Positions 24,623 to 33,692 of a stretch of DNA of 64,000 bases are shown here, piece after piece. The stretch covers positions 41,609 through 105,608 of the forward strand of contig JAFAYA010000040.1 in the NCBI GenBank assembly GCA_019240635.1, read 5' to 3'. Under the pieces are notes generated by a model. The model saw only the letters and a list, made by a program, of their open reading frames with translations, was not told the DNA's origin and did no database searches. This DNA comes from Acidisphaera sp. GTDB lineage: Bacteria > Pseudomonadota > Alphaproteobacteria > Acetobacterales > Acetobacteraceae. The translations under genes were made by a program, and so were the position numbers. Within the stretch, counting starts at the first letter, position 1, and every line of letters starts with the position of its first letter.

Positions 24623-26047
24623 ATGAGCCTGACAGACCAAACCCGCCAGGGCGCGGTGTTCGACCAGCTCCGCCGCGGCATCCTCAGCGGCACGCTGCCG
24701 GCGAACGCGAGGCTGCCGCCGACGCGGGCGCTGGCCGAAGAGCTGGGAGTGGCGAGGCAGACCGTGGTGCTGGCCTATGAGCGCCTGGCCGCGGAGGGCT
24801 ACGTGCGAGCGCGCACGGGCAGCGGCACGTTCGTCACCGCCGACCTGCCGGATGCCGCGCCGGCGCCGAAAAACCTGCCGCCGCCGGGGCCGGCCCGGCT
24901 GTCCTGCCGCGGCGCGGCGCTGGCGGCCATTCCCGCGACCGCGAGACCGGGCGGCATCAGCGCCGGGCTGCTGGCCGCCGGCGTGCCAGCCCCGGAACTG
25001 TTCCCCGCCCAGGCGTGGGCGCGCTGCTCCGCGCGCACGTTGGCGACCGGGCTGCAGGATTTCGCCCGCTACCCGGACCCGCAGGGCTACGCGCCGCTGC
25101 GCGCGCAGATCGCGGCGCACCTGGCGGCAACCCGCGGCCTGCTGGCCGAGCCCGAGCAGATCGTCGTCACCGCCGGCACGCAGCAGGCGCTGGCGGTGGC
25201 GGCCGAGCTGCTGCTCGACCCCGGGGACGCCGCCTGGGTGGAGGACCCCGGCTACATCGCCGGGCGCGGCGCGCTGCGCGCCGCCGGGGCGGCGCTGGTT
25301 GGCGTGCCGAGTGGCGCCGAGGGGCTGGACGTGGCGGCCGGCAGCGCGCTGGCGCCGCAGGCCCGGCTGGCGCTGGTGGCGCCCTCGCATGCGACCCCGC
25401 TCGGCGGCGCGCTGCCGATCGGCCAGCGCCTCGCCCTGCTCGACTGGGCGGCGCGCGAAAAGGCCTGGGTGCTGGAGGATGACTGCGACGCCGAGTTCCG
25501 CTGGGAGGGGCGGCCGCTGCCGCCGCTGGCGACGCTCGACCGGGGCGGGCGGGTAATCTATTGCGGCACCTTCAGCAAGACCCTGGCGCCGGCGCTGCGC
25601 CTCGGCTTCGCCGTGCTGCCTGCACCGCTCGTCGAGCCCTTCGTCCGGCTGCGCACGCTGGCCGACCGGGGCACCGGCGAGCTCGGCCAGGCGGTACTGG
25701 CCGAGTTCATGCGCCAGGGCCTGCTCGGCCCGCATGTCCGACGCATGCGCACCGAATACATGCGACGGCGCGCCGCGCTGCTGGGAGCGCTGGACCGATT
25801 CTGCCCGGCGCTGATGCCGCTGGCCACGCCGGGCGGGCTGCACCTGGTACTGCGCCTGCCGCCTGAACTCGAGGAGACGCGGGTGGTGCGGGCGGCGCAC
25901 GCGCGCGATCTCGCGGTCGCCCCGCTCGGCGCCTATTTCCTGGGTCGGCCGCGCCTCGCCGGGCTGGTGGTCGGTTTTGCCGCGACGCCGGCCCCGCGCG
26001 CCGCCGAGGCGGCGCGGGGCTTGGCGGCGGCGTTGCGGGCCGCCTGA
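24623..26047 (+). CDS. MocR-type (GntR/aminotransferase) transcription regulator
   Basis: This 474-residue regulator joins a GntR winged helix (residues 1-72: LRRGILSGTLPANARLPPTR, VARQTVVLAYERLAAEGYVR) to a fold-type I aminotransferase-like domain (from about 100). The PLP-domain signatures are present: DFARYPDPQGYAPLRAQIAA, LEDDCDAEFRW and the PLP-lysine context CGTFSKTLAPALRLGF. Such proteins sense PLP or amino-acid adducts, and PdxR is one example. No vitamin B6 genes are nearby, and the PaiB-like gene is the probable target. I chose the ATG at 24623; an in-frame ATG at 24581 is possible. Its stop is one base from the end of the convergent ABC gene. Confidence 0.88.
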   Translation: MSLTDQTRQGAVFDQLRRGILSGTLPANARLPPTRALAEELGVARQTVVLAYERLAAEGYVRARTGSGTFVTADLPDAAPAPKNLPPPGPARLSCRGAALAAIPATARPGGISAGLLAAGVPAPELFPAQAWARCSARTLATGLQDFARYPDPQGYAPLRAQIAAHLAATRGLLAEPEQIVVTAGTQQALAVAAELLLDPGDAAWVEDPGYIAGRGALRAAGAALVGVPSGAEGLDVAAGSALAPQARLALVAPSHATPLGGALPIGQRLALLDWAAREKAWVLEDDCDAEFRWEGRPLPPLATLDRGGRVIYCGTFSKTLAPALRLGFAVLPAPLVEPFVRLRTLADRGTGELGQAVLAEFMRQGLLGPHVRRMRTEYMRRRAALLGALDRFCPALMPLATPGGLHLVLRLPPELEETRVVRAAHARDLAVAPLGAYFLGRPRLAGLVVGFAATPAPRAAEAARGLAAALRAA

Positions 26048-26048
26048 C

Positions 26049-27830
26049 CTACGCCGCCTTGACGAGATGCAGCGACTGGCGGCGCAGCAAGTCGCGATAC
26101 GGGCCCTGTCGCGTCTCCAGCTCCTGCGGCGCGCCGTCCTGCAGGACGCGGCCGGACTGCATCAGCACGATCCGGTCGAAGTCGCGCAACGTGGAGAGCC
26201 GGTGCGCGACCGCGATCACCGTGCGGCCGTGCATCAGCCGGTCGAGCGCGCGCTGCACCGCCTGCTCGGACTCGCTGTCGAGCGCGGAGGTCGCCTCGTC
26301 CAGCAGCAGCACGGGCGCGTTGCGCAGGAAGGCACGGGCGATCGCCAGGCGCTGGCGCTGGCCGCCGGAGAGCTTTACGCCGCGGTCGCCCACCATAGTG
26401 TCGTAGCCGTTCGGCATCGCCTGAATGAACTCGGCGCAGCCGGCCGCCTCGGCGGCGGCGTGCACCTCCGGGTCGGTCGCCTCCGGCCGACCGTAGCGGA
26501 TGTTCTCCAGCACCGTCCGATGGAACAGCATCACCTCCTGCGGCACGACGGAGATCGCGGCGCGCAGGCTGTCCTGCGTCAGGTCGGCGATGTTCTGGCC
26601 GTCCAGCAGGATGCGTCCGCCCTGCACGTCGCGGAAGCGCTGGAGCAGCGTGAGCACGGTCGATTTGCCAGAGCCGGAGCGGCCGACCAAGCCGATGCGC
26701 TCGCCCGGGGCGACGCGCAGGCTGAAGTCACGCAGCACCGGCGCGCCGTCCGGATAGGCGAATTTCACGTTATTGAACTCTACCATTCCGCGCGGACCCT
26801 GCAGCGCGCGGGCGCCCGCGGCGTCGCGCAACTGATGCGGCAGCAACAGCGTCGCGAGCGCCTCCTTCAGCCGCGCCACGTGCTGCACCGTGTCGACCAG
26901 CGCCACCGCCAGGTCGCGCGTGCCGTGCAGCACGGTGAAGCCGAGCGTGCTGACCAGCACGACGTCGCCGGTGCTGGCATGGCCCTGCTGCCACAGCAGG
27001 ATCGCCCAGCCGAGCAGGCCGGCGCTCAGCGCCGCGGCGCTGGCGGCGTGGAACAGGCGCAGCTTCTCGAGATAGCGCAGGCTGCGGCCACGCGAGCGCA
27101 TTTCGCGGTCGACCCGGCCGGCGAAGCGCTCGCGTTCGCGCAGCGTCGCGCCGAAGGCGCGCACGAGCGGCATGTTGTTGATGACGTCGACCAGTTCGCC
27201 ATCCACCGCCGCGGCGTTGACGGCATACTGGTGGTGCAGCGCCCGTCCGCCGGCCGCCATGCGCATCAGGATGACGGCGAGCGTGGCGGAGACGCCGACC
27301 AGCACCGCCGCCATCCCCGGCGAGACGGAGGCCAGCATGGCGATTGAGAACGTCACAGCGAGGCAGGGCGGCAGCACGCTCCAGGCGAACGTGTTCTCGA
27401 CGGTGTAGATCGCGTTCGCGGTCGCGGTGATCCGCCCGGCCAGCATGCCGGGCAGGCGCTCGGCAAAGTAGTCCGGCGAATGGCCGGTCAGGTGCTTGAA
27501 CAGGTCGCGCCGCAGGTCGCCGGTGACGGCGACGAAGGCGTGCGAGGCGACCCAGCCGCCGACGCGCCAGGACATGTTGTCCGCCGCGATCATGCCGGCG
27601 AGCAGACCGAAGGCCCACCACACCGCGCCGACCTGATGGGCGGAGAGCACGTCCACCAGGTGCTTCACGGAGTACTGCGAGCCGACCGCGAACAGCACGG
27701 CAGCGACGACGGAGGCCAGCACCACGGAATGGGACGGCGCGTGACGGCGCACATAGGAGAACATGAAGGCGAAGGGCCGCCCGGCCACATCCGCCCGATT
27801 GTCGTTGCTGCGCCGGACCAGGGCCGACAT
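26049..27830 (-). CDS. ABC exporter half-transporter (permease-ATPase)
   Basis: This 593-residue protein has six N-terminal membrane helices (about 35-320) followed by an ATPase domain (about 345-585). It probably acts as a homodimer in the inner membrane. Walker A is IGLVGRSGSGKSTVLTLLQR, the signature is [18 protein letters not shown], Walker B is PVLLLDEATSALD, and the switch histidine is in VIAVAHRLSTL. The relatives are MsbA/multidrug or lipid exporters, and the substrate cannot be read from sequence. It stands alone between the convergent MocR gene and a glycosyltransferase on the other strand. Confidence 0.88.
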   Translation of the reverse strand: MSALVRRSNDNRADVAGRPFAFMFSYVRRHAPSHSVVLASVVAAVLFAVGSQYSVKHLVDVLSAHQVGAVWWAFGLLAGMIAADNMSWRVGGWVASHAFVAVTGDLRRDLFKHLTGHSPDYFAERLPGMLAGRITATANAIYTVENTFAWSVLPPCLAVTFSIAMLASVSPGMAAVLVGVSATLAVILMRMAAGGRALHHQYAVNAAAVDGELVDVINNMPLVRAFGATLRERERFAGRVDREMRSRGRSLRYLEKLRLFHAASAAALSAGLLGWAILLWQQGHASTGDVVLVSTLGFTVLHGTRDLAVALVDTVQHVARLKEALATLLLPHQLRDAAGARALQGPRGMVEFNNVKFAYPDGAPVLRDFSLRVAPGERIGLVGRSGSGKSTVLTLLQRFRDVQGGRILLDGQNIADLTQDSLRAAISVVPQEVMLFHRTVLENIRYGRPEATDPEVHAAAEAAGCAEFIQAMPNGYDTMVGDRGVKLSGGQRQRLAIARAFLRNAPVLLLDEATSALDSESEQAVQRALDRLMHGRTVIAVAHRLSTLRDFDRIVLMQSGRVLQDGAPQELETRQGPYRDLLRRQSLHLVKAA

Positions 27831-28092
27831 CGCTTCTGCCTTTCCTCTCCCTCGACCGCAAGCACGCGGCGGAAGTCGTTCTTGTCAGCCAGAAATCCGG
27901 ACGCTGCTTGGCGGAGCGGCTGCCGGCGCCACCCGCATGCCGGGTGACGCGCACCTCTCCGTGCGCGCCATCAGCCTCATAAAAAGCGCTGCAATGCGGC
28001 AATCCTAGGGCGCGTGCTGCCAAACATTTGCCTCGTTCTCTGCGTTATCACACCCGTCCCGTTCCGGGCCGTTCCAGCCGGAGAACCCATCG

Positions 28093-29145
28093 ATGCGCAT
28101 TGCCCAGATCCCGCCGCTGTACGAAGCGGTACCCCCGAAGCTGTACGGCGGCACCGAGCGCGTCGTCTCGTTCCTGTGCGAAGAACTCGTGCGGCAAGGC
28201 CACGACGTCACACTGTTCGGCACCGGCGATTCAGTCACCTCCGCCACTCTCGAGCCGGTCTGGCCGCGCGCGCTGCGGCTCGATCCGGCGATCCGCGATT
28301 CCATCGCGCCGCACATGCTGCTGATGGAGCGCGTCCGCCGGCAGGCCGAGGATTTCGACGTCCTGCACTTCCACATGGACTACTGGCCGTTCAGTCTGTT
28401 CAGCCGCCAGCGCGTGCCGTTCGTGACGACGCTGCACGGCAGGCTCGATCTCGCCGAGCTGCAGCCGACCTTCGACCTGTTCGACACGATGCCGGTGATT
28501 TCGATATCGAACGCGCAGCGCCGGCCGCTGCCGCAGGCGAACTGGGCCGGCACCGTGCTGCACGGCGTACCCGAGAACCTGCTGACGCCGCAGCCGGTGG
28601 CGCAGACCTATCTCGCCTTCCTCGGCCGCATCGCCCCGGAAAAGTGCCCGGACCGCGCCATTCGAATCGCGCGCCGCGCCGGTATTCCGCTGAAGATCGC
28701 CGCGAAGGTGGACCGCGCCGACGTGGAGTATTACGAGGATGTGATCAAACCGATGATCGACGGGACGAGCGTCGAGATGATCGGCGAGATCAACGACGGC
28801 CAGAAATCGGATTTTTTGAGCGGCGCGCACGCCCTGCTTATGCCGATCGACTGGCCGGAGCCGTTTGGCCTGGTGATGATCGAGGCGATGGCCTGCGGCA
28901 CGCCGGTGATCGCCGTCAACCGCGGCTCGGTGCCGGAGGTGGTGGACGACGGCATCACCGGTTTCATCGTCGAGGACGAGATCGGCGCGGTCGCGGCGAT
29001 CGAGCGCCTCGATCAGATCGATCGCCGCCGCGTGCGCCAGCACTTCGAGCGCCGCTTTACCGCCCAGCGCATGGCCGACGACTATCTTTCGGTGTACCGC
29101 CGGATGGTGAAGGACAGCCGATCGAAGTTGCGGGTCGTCGGATAA
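28093..29145 (+). CDS. Glycosyltransferase family 4
   Basis: This 350-residue cytoplasmic GT-B enzyme has an N-terminal acceptor domain (MRIAQIPPLYEAVPPKLYGG, TERVVSFLCEELVRQGHDV) and a C-terminal donor domain with YLAFLGRIAPEKCPDRAI, LLMPIDWPEPFGLVMIEAM and the EX7E-type pair around E255/E263. The CGTPVIAVNRGSVPEVVDDG segment is typical of sugar-nucleotide-using GT4 enzymes. About 260 bp of noncoding DNA separate it from the ABC exporter, so it has its own promoter. Acceptor and product are unknown. Confidence 0.88.
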   Translation: MRIAQIPPLYEAVPPKLYGGTERVVSFLCEELVRQGHDVTLFGTGDSVTSATLEPVWPRALRLDPAIRDSIAPHMLLMERVRRQAEDFDVLHFHMDYWPFSLFSRQRVPFVTTLHGRLDLAELQPTFDLFDTMPVISISNAQRRPLPQANWAGTVLHGVPENLLTPQPVAQTYLAFLGRIAPEKCPDRAIRIARRAGIPLKIAAKVDRADVEYYEDVIKPMIDGTSVEMIGEINDGQKSDFLSGAHALLMPIDWPEPFGLVMIEAMACGTPVIAVNRGSVPEVVDDGITGFIVEDEIGAVAAIERLDQIDRRRVRQHFERRFTAQRMADDYLSVYRRMVKDSRSKLRVVG

Positions 29146-29162
29146 CGGGGAACGGCGGACAG

Positions 29163-29196
29163 AGGACGGAACACGAGGCTTTTCGCCTTCCGTCTT
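29163..29196. terminator. Candidate bidirectional terminator hairpin
   Basis: The outer arms AGGACGGA (29163-29170) and TCCGTCTT (29189-29196) pair with one G:T. The inner arms AGGC and GCCT enclose TTTTC, with a five-base bulge on the left arm. It sits between the convergent glycosyltransferase and EF-hand genes, touching the stop codon of the latter. Confidence 0.45.
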
Positions 29197-30176
29197 CAGT
29201 GCGGCAGTGACGGTATCCGGCTGAACAGCTCCTTCAGCGAGCCGACCTGCGCGCCGAGCGCTTCCAGCGGCAGCGGAGCGCCGCCGGCGAGGCGGGCGGG
29301 CGGGGAGGCCGGGAAGGGAACGCGGTCGAGCAGGAGCTGCTCCGGCGTGATCGCGCCCTTCTGATCGTAGTCGAAGGAACGGACGAGGATTTCCGCGGCA
29401 CCCAGGCCGATCAGGGACGCACCGGCCAGACCCGCGCCGAGTTCGCCGTCGCTGGTGCCGGCCGCCATCTGCACCGCCCAGGCAGCGCCGCGGATGACGC
29501 GGGCGATCTCCGCCGGGCCAAGCCGTCCGTCCTTGTTCACGTCGGCATAGGCCATGAAGGCGTCGATGCACGGCTTTGGCGCGCCGGCGGCGCACGCCGT
29601 CTCCATCGCCTCCAGCGCATGCAGGAAGGCGACACCCTCGCCGTGCAGCATCGCGAGGTCGGGCGGGATGGCGGCGCACGGGGTCATGTGCACGACCGGC
29701 GTGTCGCCTGGCAGCGCGTCGTCGCGCAGCTTGGCCGAGGGCGCCGCGAGGTCGACGCCGCCACCCGCCGCCGCACGCAGCAGGGTCCTCGGCTGCTCGG
29801 CGCCGCTGCCCACCGCCAAGGTCCAGTCACCCAGCGCGCGCACGGTTTGCAAGCGTACCAGCTTCCCGTCAGCCCCGGGGTTGAGGAACACCAGGCTGCG
29901 CGCGGTTACGTGCAGGATGTGCGCCGGCGCCGCGCAGCCTGCGTCGGCGTAGGTGCCCTGCAGCGCCGTCGGCATGTCGCCGGGCGCCGCTACGGGAGCC
30001 GGCGCGGGCGCGATGCGCGGCGGCGGTGCTTCGGGAGCGGCAGGAGCAGCCGGTTCGGCAGCGGACGGCGGCGCCGGCGCCGCGCCGGATCCGCTCGACG
30101 TTCCACCGGGTGTCCCTTGGGCGAGGACGGGCGCGGCGATCAGGCAGGCGGCCAGAGCGGCGAGCAGGCGGGTCAT
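29196..30176 (-). CDS. Exported EF-hand protein
   Basis: This 326-residue protein has a Sec signal peptide (residues 1-20, ending PVLAQ) and then a Pro/Ala/Gly-rich linker to about residue 68. A canonical EF-hand calcium loop (DVNKDGRLGPAE) lies near residue 240. A second, degraded loop (DYDQKGAITPEQ) comes about 50 residues later; it lacks some acidic ligands. The middle of the protein resembles no family I recognise. The ATG at 30176 overlaps the stop of the upstream four-module protein (ATGA), so the two are made together. A calcium-responsive envelope role is possible but unproven. Confidence 0.7.
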   Translation of the reverse strand: MTRLLAALAACLIAAPVLAQGTPGGTSSGSGAAPAPPSAAEPAAPAAPEAPPPRIAPAPAPVAAPGDMPTALQGTYADAGCAAPAHILHVTARSLVFLNPGADGKLVRLQTVRALGDWTLAVGSGAEQPRTLLRAAAGGGVDLAAPSAKLRDDALPGDTPVVHMTPCAAIPPDLAMLHGEGVAFLHALEAMETACAAGAPKPCIDAFMAYADVNKDGRLGPAEIARVIRGAAWAVQMAAGTSDGELGAGLAGASLIGLGAAEILVRSFDYDQKGAITPEQLLLDRVPFPASPPARLAGGAPLPLEALGAQVGSLKELFSRIPSLPH

Positions 30177-31369
30177 CTCAGGGTGATCTCCTCGCCGGCG
30201 CACAGATCGGCGTCCTGCGTCACCTCCGGCCCGTTGCGGAACACGGCGGTCAGGCCGTAGCGGCACTGGCCGCGCTGGGGCGGCGCCAGATCGGTCACCT
30301 CGCCGACGCCGATGATTTTTTCGCCCAGCCGGTCCGGCCCGCGCGGCGCGCCCGGCGGATCGGCGAACAGGGCGACGATCGGCGCGGCGCCGCCGTTGCG
30401 GATGCGACCGACCGGGCCGGCCGCCAGCACCGCCTCGCCGCCGGTGATCGTCACCTCCGCAGCCTGGCAGAGATCGACGCCCGCGCGCTCCTGATCCGGC
30501 GTGCTGTCTTCGTAGACGATCTTGACATGGTAGCGGCAGCCGCCGCCCCGGTCGATGTCGATGGGCTTTGCCTGGCCGTCCGCCAGCGTGTCGCTGCCCA
30601 GCCGGTCCTCGCCCTCGCTTTCGCCCTCCCGATACACGTAGAGCGAGCTGATCGCGTGTCCGGAGCGGTTGCGAAACCGCACGCTGCCCGCCTGCGGCTG
30701 GGCCGGCTGCCCTGCTTCGTGCGGGGGCGCGTCGACACTCTCCGCCGTGGTCCAGCCGGGGGCGATGGTCAGCGCGGCGTGACGGCAGAGGTCGAGCTTC
30801 CGGCGCTCCTCCGCCGCGTCGTTGTCGAAGACAACGCGCAGGTCCGCCTCGCAGGCGCCGTGAAACGTCACGCTCGCCTTGGCGCCCGGCGCGATCGTGT
30901 CGTCGCCGAGCGCGTCGCTGCCCCAGCCATTGGCGGCCGGCGGGGAGATGTAGACTTCGCGGATCGCCCGCTGCCCGGCATTGCTCAGGGCAAGCTGGTG
31001 GGCTTCGCCCGACGGCGTGGCGCCCGAACCGTCGAAGGTGAACTGGCGGCCGCGGCAGCTATCGACGGCGCGGTCCTCCTCGGTGCTGGCGTCGTCATAG
31101 ACCACCTGGATATCGACGCTGCACTCGCTCTGCCGGGGCAGGCGGACAGCGTGCCAATGCCCGGGCAACAGCGGTGGCCCGGTCATCCGGTTCTCGCCCC
31201 AATCATCGGAGCTGGCGTTCGAGACGAAGATCTGCGTGATCGGGCGATGGCTGTGATTGAGGATGGTGACCACGCGATCAGCGGCGGCACGCGGCGCCGG
31301 TTGGGCGAAAGCCGGGAACGTCAGCGAGGCCAGCAGCAGGAAGCCGGACAGACAATGGTGCAGTCGCAC
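30173..31369 (-). CDS. Exported protein with four tandem two-cysteine modules
   Basis: This 398-residue protein has a signal peptide (residues 1-22, ending AFAQ). Four modules of about 80 residues lie at 33-112, 124-203, 229-309 and 319-398. Each begins with an LxN-type strand, continues with YVS or similar and a WGxDxLG turn, and holds two cysteines 21-23 apart (C83/C105, C173/C195, C278/C301, C369/C390), so one disulfide per module is likely. The same module occurs once in the protein at 63184. Module 4 has lost the aromatic turn. I chose the GTG at 31369 because GGGAG lies 8 nt upstream; GTG 31378 is an alternative. I do not know a described function. It is coupled to the EF-hand gene. Confidence 0.72.
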   Translation of the reverse strand: MRLHHCLSGFLLLASLTFPAFAQPAPRAAADRVVTILNHSHRPITQIFVSNASSDDWGENRMTGPPLLPGHWHAVRLPRQSECSVDIQVVYDDASTEEDRAVDSCRGRQFTFDGSGATPSGEAHQLALSNAGQRAIREVYISPPAANGWGSDALGDDTIAPGAKASVTFHGACEADLRVVFDNDAAEERRKLDLCRHAALTIAPGWTTAESVDAPPHEAGQPAQPQAGSVRFRNRSGHAISSLYVYREGESEGEDRLGSDTLADGQAKPIDIDRGGGCRYHVKIVYEDSTPDQERAGVDLCQAAEVTITGGEAVLAAGPVGRIRNGGAAPIVALFADPPGAPRGPDRLGEKIIGVGEVTDLAPPQRGQCRYGLTAVFRNGPEVTQDADLCAGEEITLR

Positions 31370-31446
31370 GGAAAGCACTCCCGGACGAGCGCGGCATCGT
31401 AACGGGTTTGCCGCCGCGCGCCACCTAGCAGACGGCGCGCCGCCTT

Positions 31447-32838
31447 TTAGAGCCCGCCCCGGCCGAACCGGCCCTCGATCAGCGTCCGGGCGCGCGCCAC
31501 GGCGGCGGCGTCCAGGGTATGGCGTTGCGGGAAATCGCCGGCCGGGCAGGTTGCGTCGATGACCATCTTCGCCGTCAGCCCGTCCCGATTGGATGGGTCG
31601 AGGATCGCGCCCATGCCGTTGCGCATCACATCGATGTCCTGATCCGCCTGCATGCGCGTCGCCATCGCCCACAGCACGTCGCTGTCGTTGTGGACATCGA
31701 CGTCGTCGTCCACCACCACGACGAGCTTCAGGCTGAGGTCGTCGCCGAACGCCGCCGCGGCGACCAGCCGCGCGAGACCGGGCGCCGGCTGGCGTACCGC
31801 GACGTAGGCGTGCAGCCGGCAGGTGCCGGACTTCGGATAGGCCACGTCCGTCACGTTCGGATAGTGCGTGTGCAGCAGGCGAAGCAGCCGCGCCTCTTGC
31901 GGCACCGCCAGCAAGCTGGTGTGCTCATCGGAAATGCCGGGGATGATGTCGTGATAGAGGGCGCGCCGGCGGTGCATGATCGCGCTCACCTCGATCACGT
32001 GCTCGGTCGATCGCTTCGACGCGTAGCCGGTGAATTCGGCGAACGGCCCTTCGGGCTCACGCGCCTTGCCGAGGATGCGGCCCTCGATGACGATCTCCGC
32101 ATGGATCGGCGCCTCGATCGGCACCGTCAGCCCGGCGGCGATCTCCAGGGGCACACCCATCATGCCGCCCATCACCTCGTATTCGTCGGTGGTGATCGGG
32201 CCCTTCCAGAGCGCGCCGAAAATGATCGTGGGATGGCCGCCGACGATGATGCTCACCGGCATGTCCTCGCCGCGCTCCTCGTAGCGGCGCATGTAGTTCC
32301 ACAGATGGCGCCGGCTGTGCAGGCTGGTGCCGAGCCGGTCGCGGCCCTTGACCTGCATGCGGTGGAAGCTGGCGTTGCGCACGCCGCTGTCGGGGTCCTT
32401 GGCGATGACGATGCCGTTGGTGATGTAGCGCCCGGCGTCGCATTCGAAATGCAGCATGATCGGCAGTCGGCCGAGGTCGACATCCTTTCCGGTGAGGACG
32501 ACGTCGTGGATCGGCCCGCGGTCGCGCATCACCGGGGCGACGCGCTTGTCGCCCAGCGCGCCCCAGTCCGCAATGAGGCGTTGCACCGGCACGTCGAGGC
32601 CCAGCGCATAGCGCCGCCGATCGGCGAACAGGTTGCAGACCACCGGGAACGGATAATCGCCGACCGAATCGAACCAGAGAACCGGCGAGCGCCCGAGACG
32701 CTCGAGTTCCATCGCGATCGCGGTCACGTCGCTGTCCAGATTGACGCGGTCCGTGATGCGCCAGACCGCATCGGGATCGTCGGACGCGACGCGTTCGATG
32801 AAGCTTTGCAGCGTGAAGTCGGCGTTCGTCCTGGACAT
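31447..32838 (-). CDS. UbiD-family decarboxylase
   Basis: This 463-residue enzyme of the UbiD family reversibly decarboxylates aromatic or unsaturated acids using prenylated FMN. The segments VRNASFHRMQVKGRDRLG (cofactor site), AREPEGPFAEFTGYASKR (catalytic acidic residue region) and HDIIPGISDEHTSLLAVPQE are diagnostic. GGRFG-type endings are typical. I chose the ATG at 32838 with GGGAGAGGAC just upstream. No ubiX-like flavin prenyltransferase gene lies in the window, so the cofactor must come from elsewhere. It follows an amino-acid ABC permease on the same strand by 34 bp, and so probably degrades an imported acid rather than making ubiquinone. Confidence 0.88.
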   Translation of the reverse strand: MSRTNADFTLQSFIERVASDDPDAVWRITDRVNLDSDVTAIAMELERLGRSPVLWFDSVGDYPFPVVCNLFADRRRYALGLDVPVQRLIADWGALGDKRVAPVMRDRGPIHDVVLTGKDVDLGRLPIMLHFECDAGRYITNGIVIAKDPDSGVRNASFHRMQVKGRDRLGTSLHSRRHLWNYMRRYEERGEDMPVSIIVGGHPTIIFGALWKGPITTDEYEVMGGMMGVPLEIAAGLTVPIEAPIHAEIVIEGRILGKAREPEGPFAEFTGYASKRSTEHVIEVSAIMHRRRALYHDIIPGISDEHTSLLAVPQEARLLRLLHTHYPNVTDVAYPKSGTCRLHAYVAVRQPAPGLARLVAAAAFGDDLSLKLVVVVDDDVDVHNDSDVLWAMATRMQADQDIDVMRNGMGAILDPSNRDGLTAKMVIDATCPAGDFPQRHTLDAAAVARARTLIEGRFGRGGL

Positions 32839-32872
32839 GTCCTCTCCCCGAGGGATGGGTGGCGTCAAACGG

Positions 32873-33592
32873 TCAGGCGGAATCTTGCGACAGGGTCAGT
32901 GCGTCGGTCTCGTGCACCGCATCCCGGCCCGGCGCCTCGGCGCGCGCGAGGCGCTGCTCGATCCAGCGTTGCACGAAGCCCCACAGGGTGGTCAGCAGCA
33001 GGTAGTACAGCGCGGCGACCGAGAAAATTTCGAGCACGCGAAACTGCGCCTGGATCAGCATTTCCGTGCGCCGGAGCAGCTCGTCCATCGATATGACGGA
33101 GGCGAGCGAGGATGTCTTCATCAGGGAGTTGAAGGTATTGCCGATCGGCGGCACGACGATGCGCAGCGCCTGCGGCACGACGACAAGGCGCATGGTCCTG
33201 CCGCGCGACAGGCCCAGTGCCTGCGCCGCCTCGAACTGGCCTTTCGGCACCGCCAGGATGCCCGCCCGGAAAATCTCGGCCAGGTACGCGCCCTCGTTCA
33301 GGCCGAGGCCGAGGATGGCCGAGCTGAGGACGTCGAGCCGCAGGCCGAATTGCGGCAGGCCGGTATAGATGACGATGAGCTGCACCAGCACCGGCGTGCC
33401 GCGCATCGCCCAGATATAGAAACGCGCCGGCCCGCTCGCGAACCGATTGGAGGAGAGCCGCATCAGCGCGGCAACCAACCCGCACACCAGGCCCAGCAGC
33501 ATCGCGGCAACCGAAAGCCCGAGGGTCACCAACGCACCACGGACCAGATAGAAACTCTGGAGGTAGTGGAAAAAAGTCGTCCAGTTCCACAT
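32873..33592 (-). CDS. Polar amino acid ABC transporter permease (HisM/GlnP type)
   Basis: This 239-residue inner-membrane permease has an N-terminal helix pair, RGTPVLVQLIVIYTGLPQFG, and the coupling region EAAQALGLSRGRTMRLVVVP, then SLMKTSSLASVI, typical of the His/Glu/Gln permease family. It shares a strand with UbiD downstream and with the binding-protein gene (34712), though an ornithine-cyclodeaminase-like gene on the other strand lies between. No matching ATPase gene is present. Confidence 0.9.
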   Translation of the reverse strand: MWNWTTFFHYLQSFYLVRGALVTLGLSVAAMLLGLVCGLVAALMRLSSNRFASGPARFYIWAMRGTPVLVQLIVIYTGLPQFGLRLDVLSSAILGLGLNEGAYLAEIFRAGILAVPKGQFEAAQALGLSRGRTMRLVVVPQALRIVVPPIGNTFNSLMKTSSLASVISMDELLRRTEMLIQAQFRVLEIFSVAALYYLLLTTLWGFVQRWIEQRLARAEAPGRDAVHETDALTLSQDSA

Positions 33593-33692
33593 GGAGGTGT
33601 GTCGTCTCGCTCCCCGACCGAACCGCTTGCGGCGGCGTGGCGCACCCCATAGGTTGCCCGAGGGGCTGCATTGTCCCGGCGAGGCTCACGCG

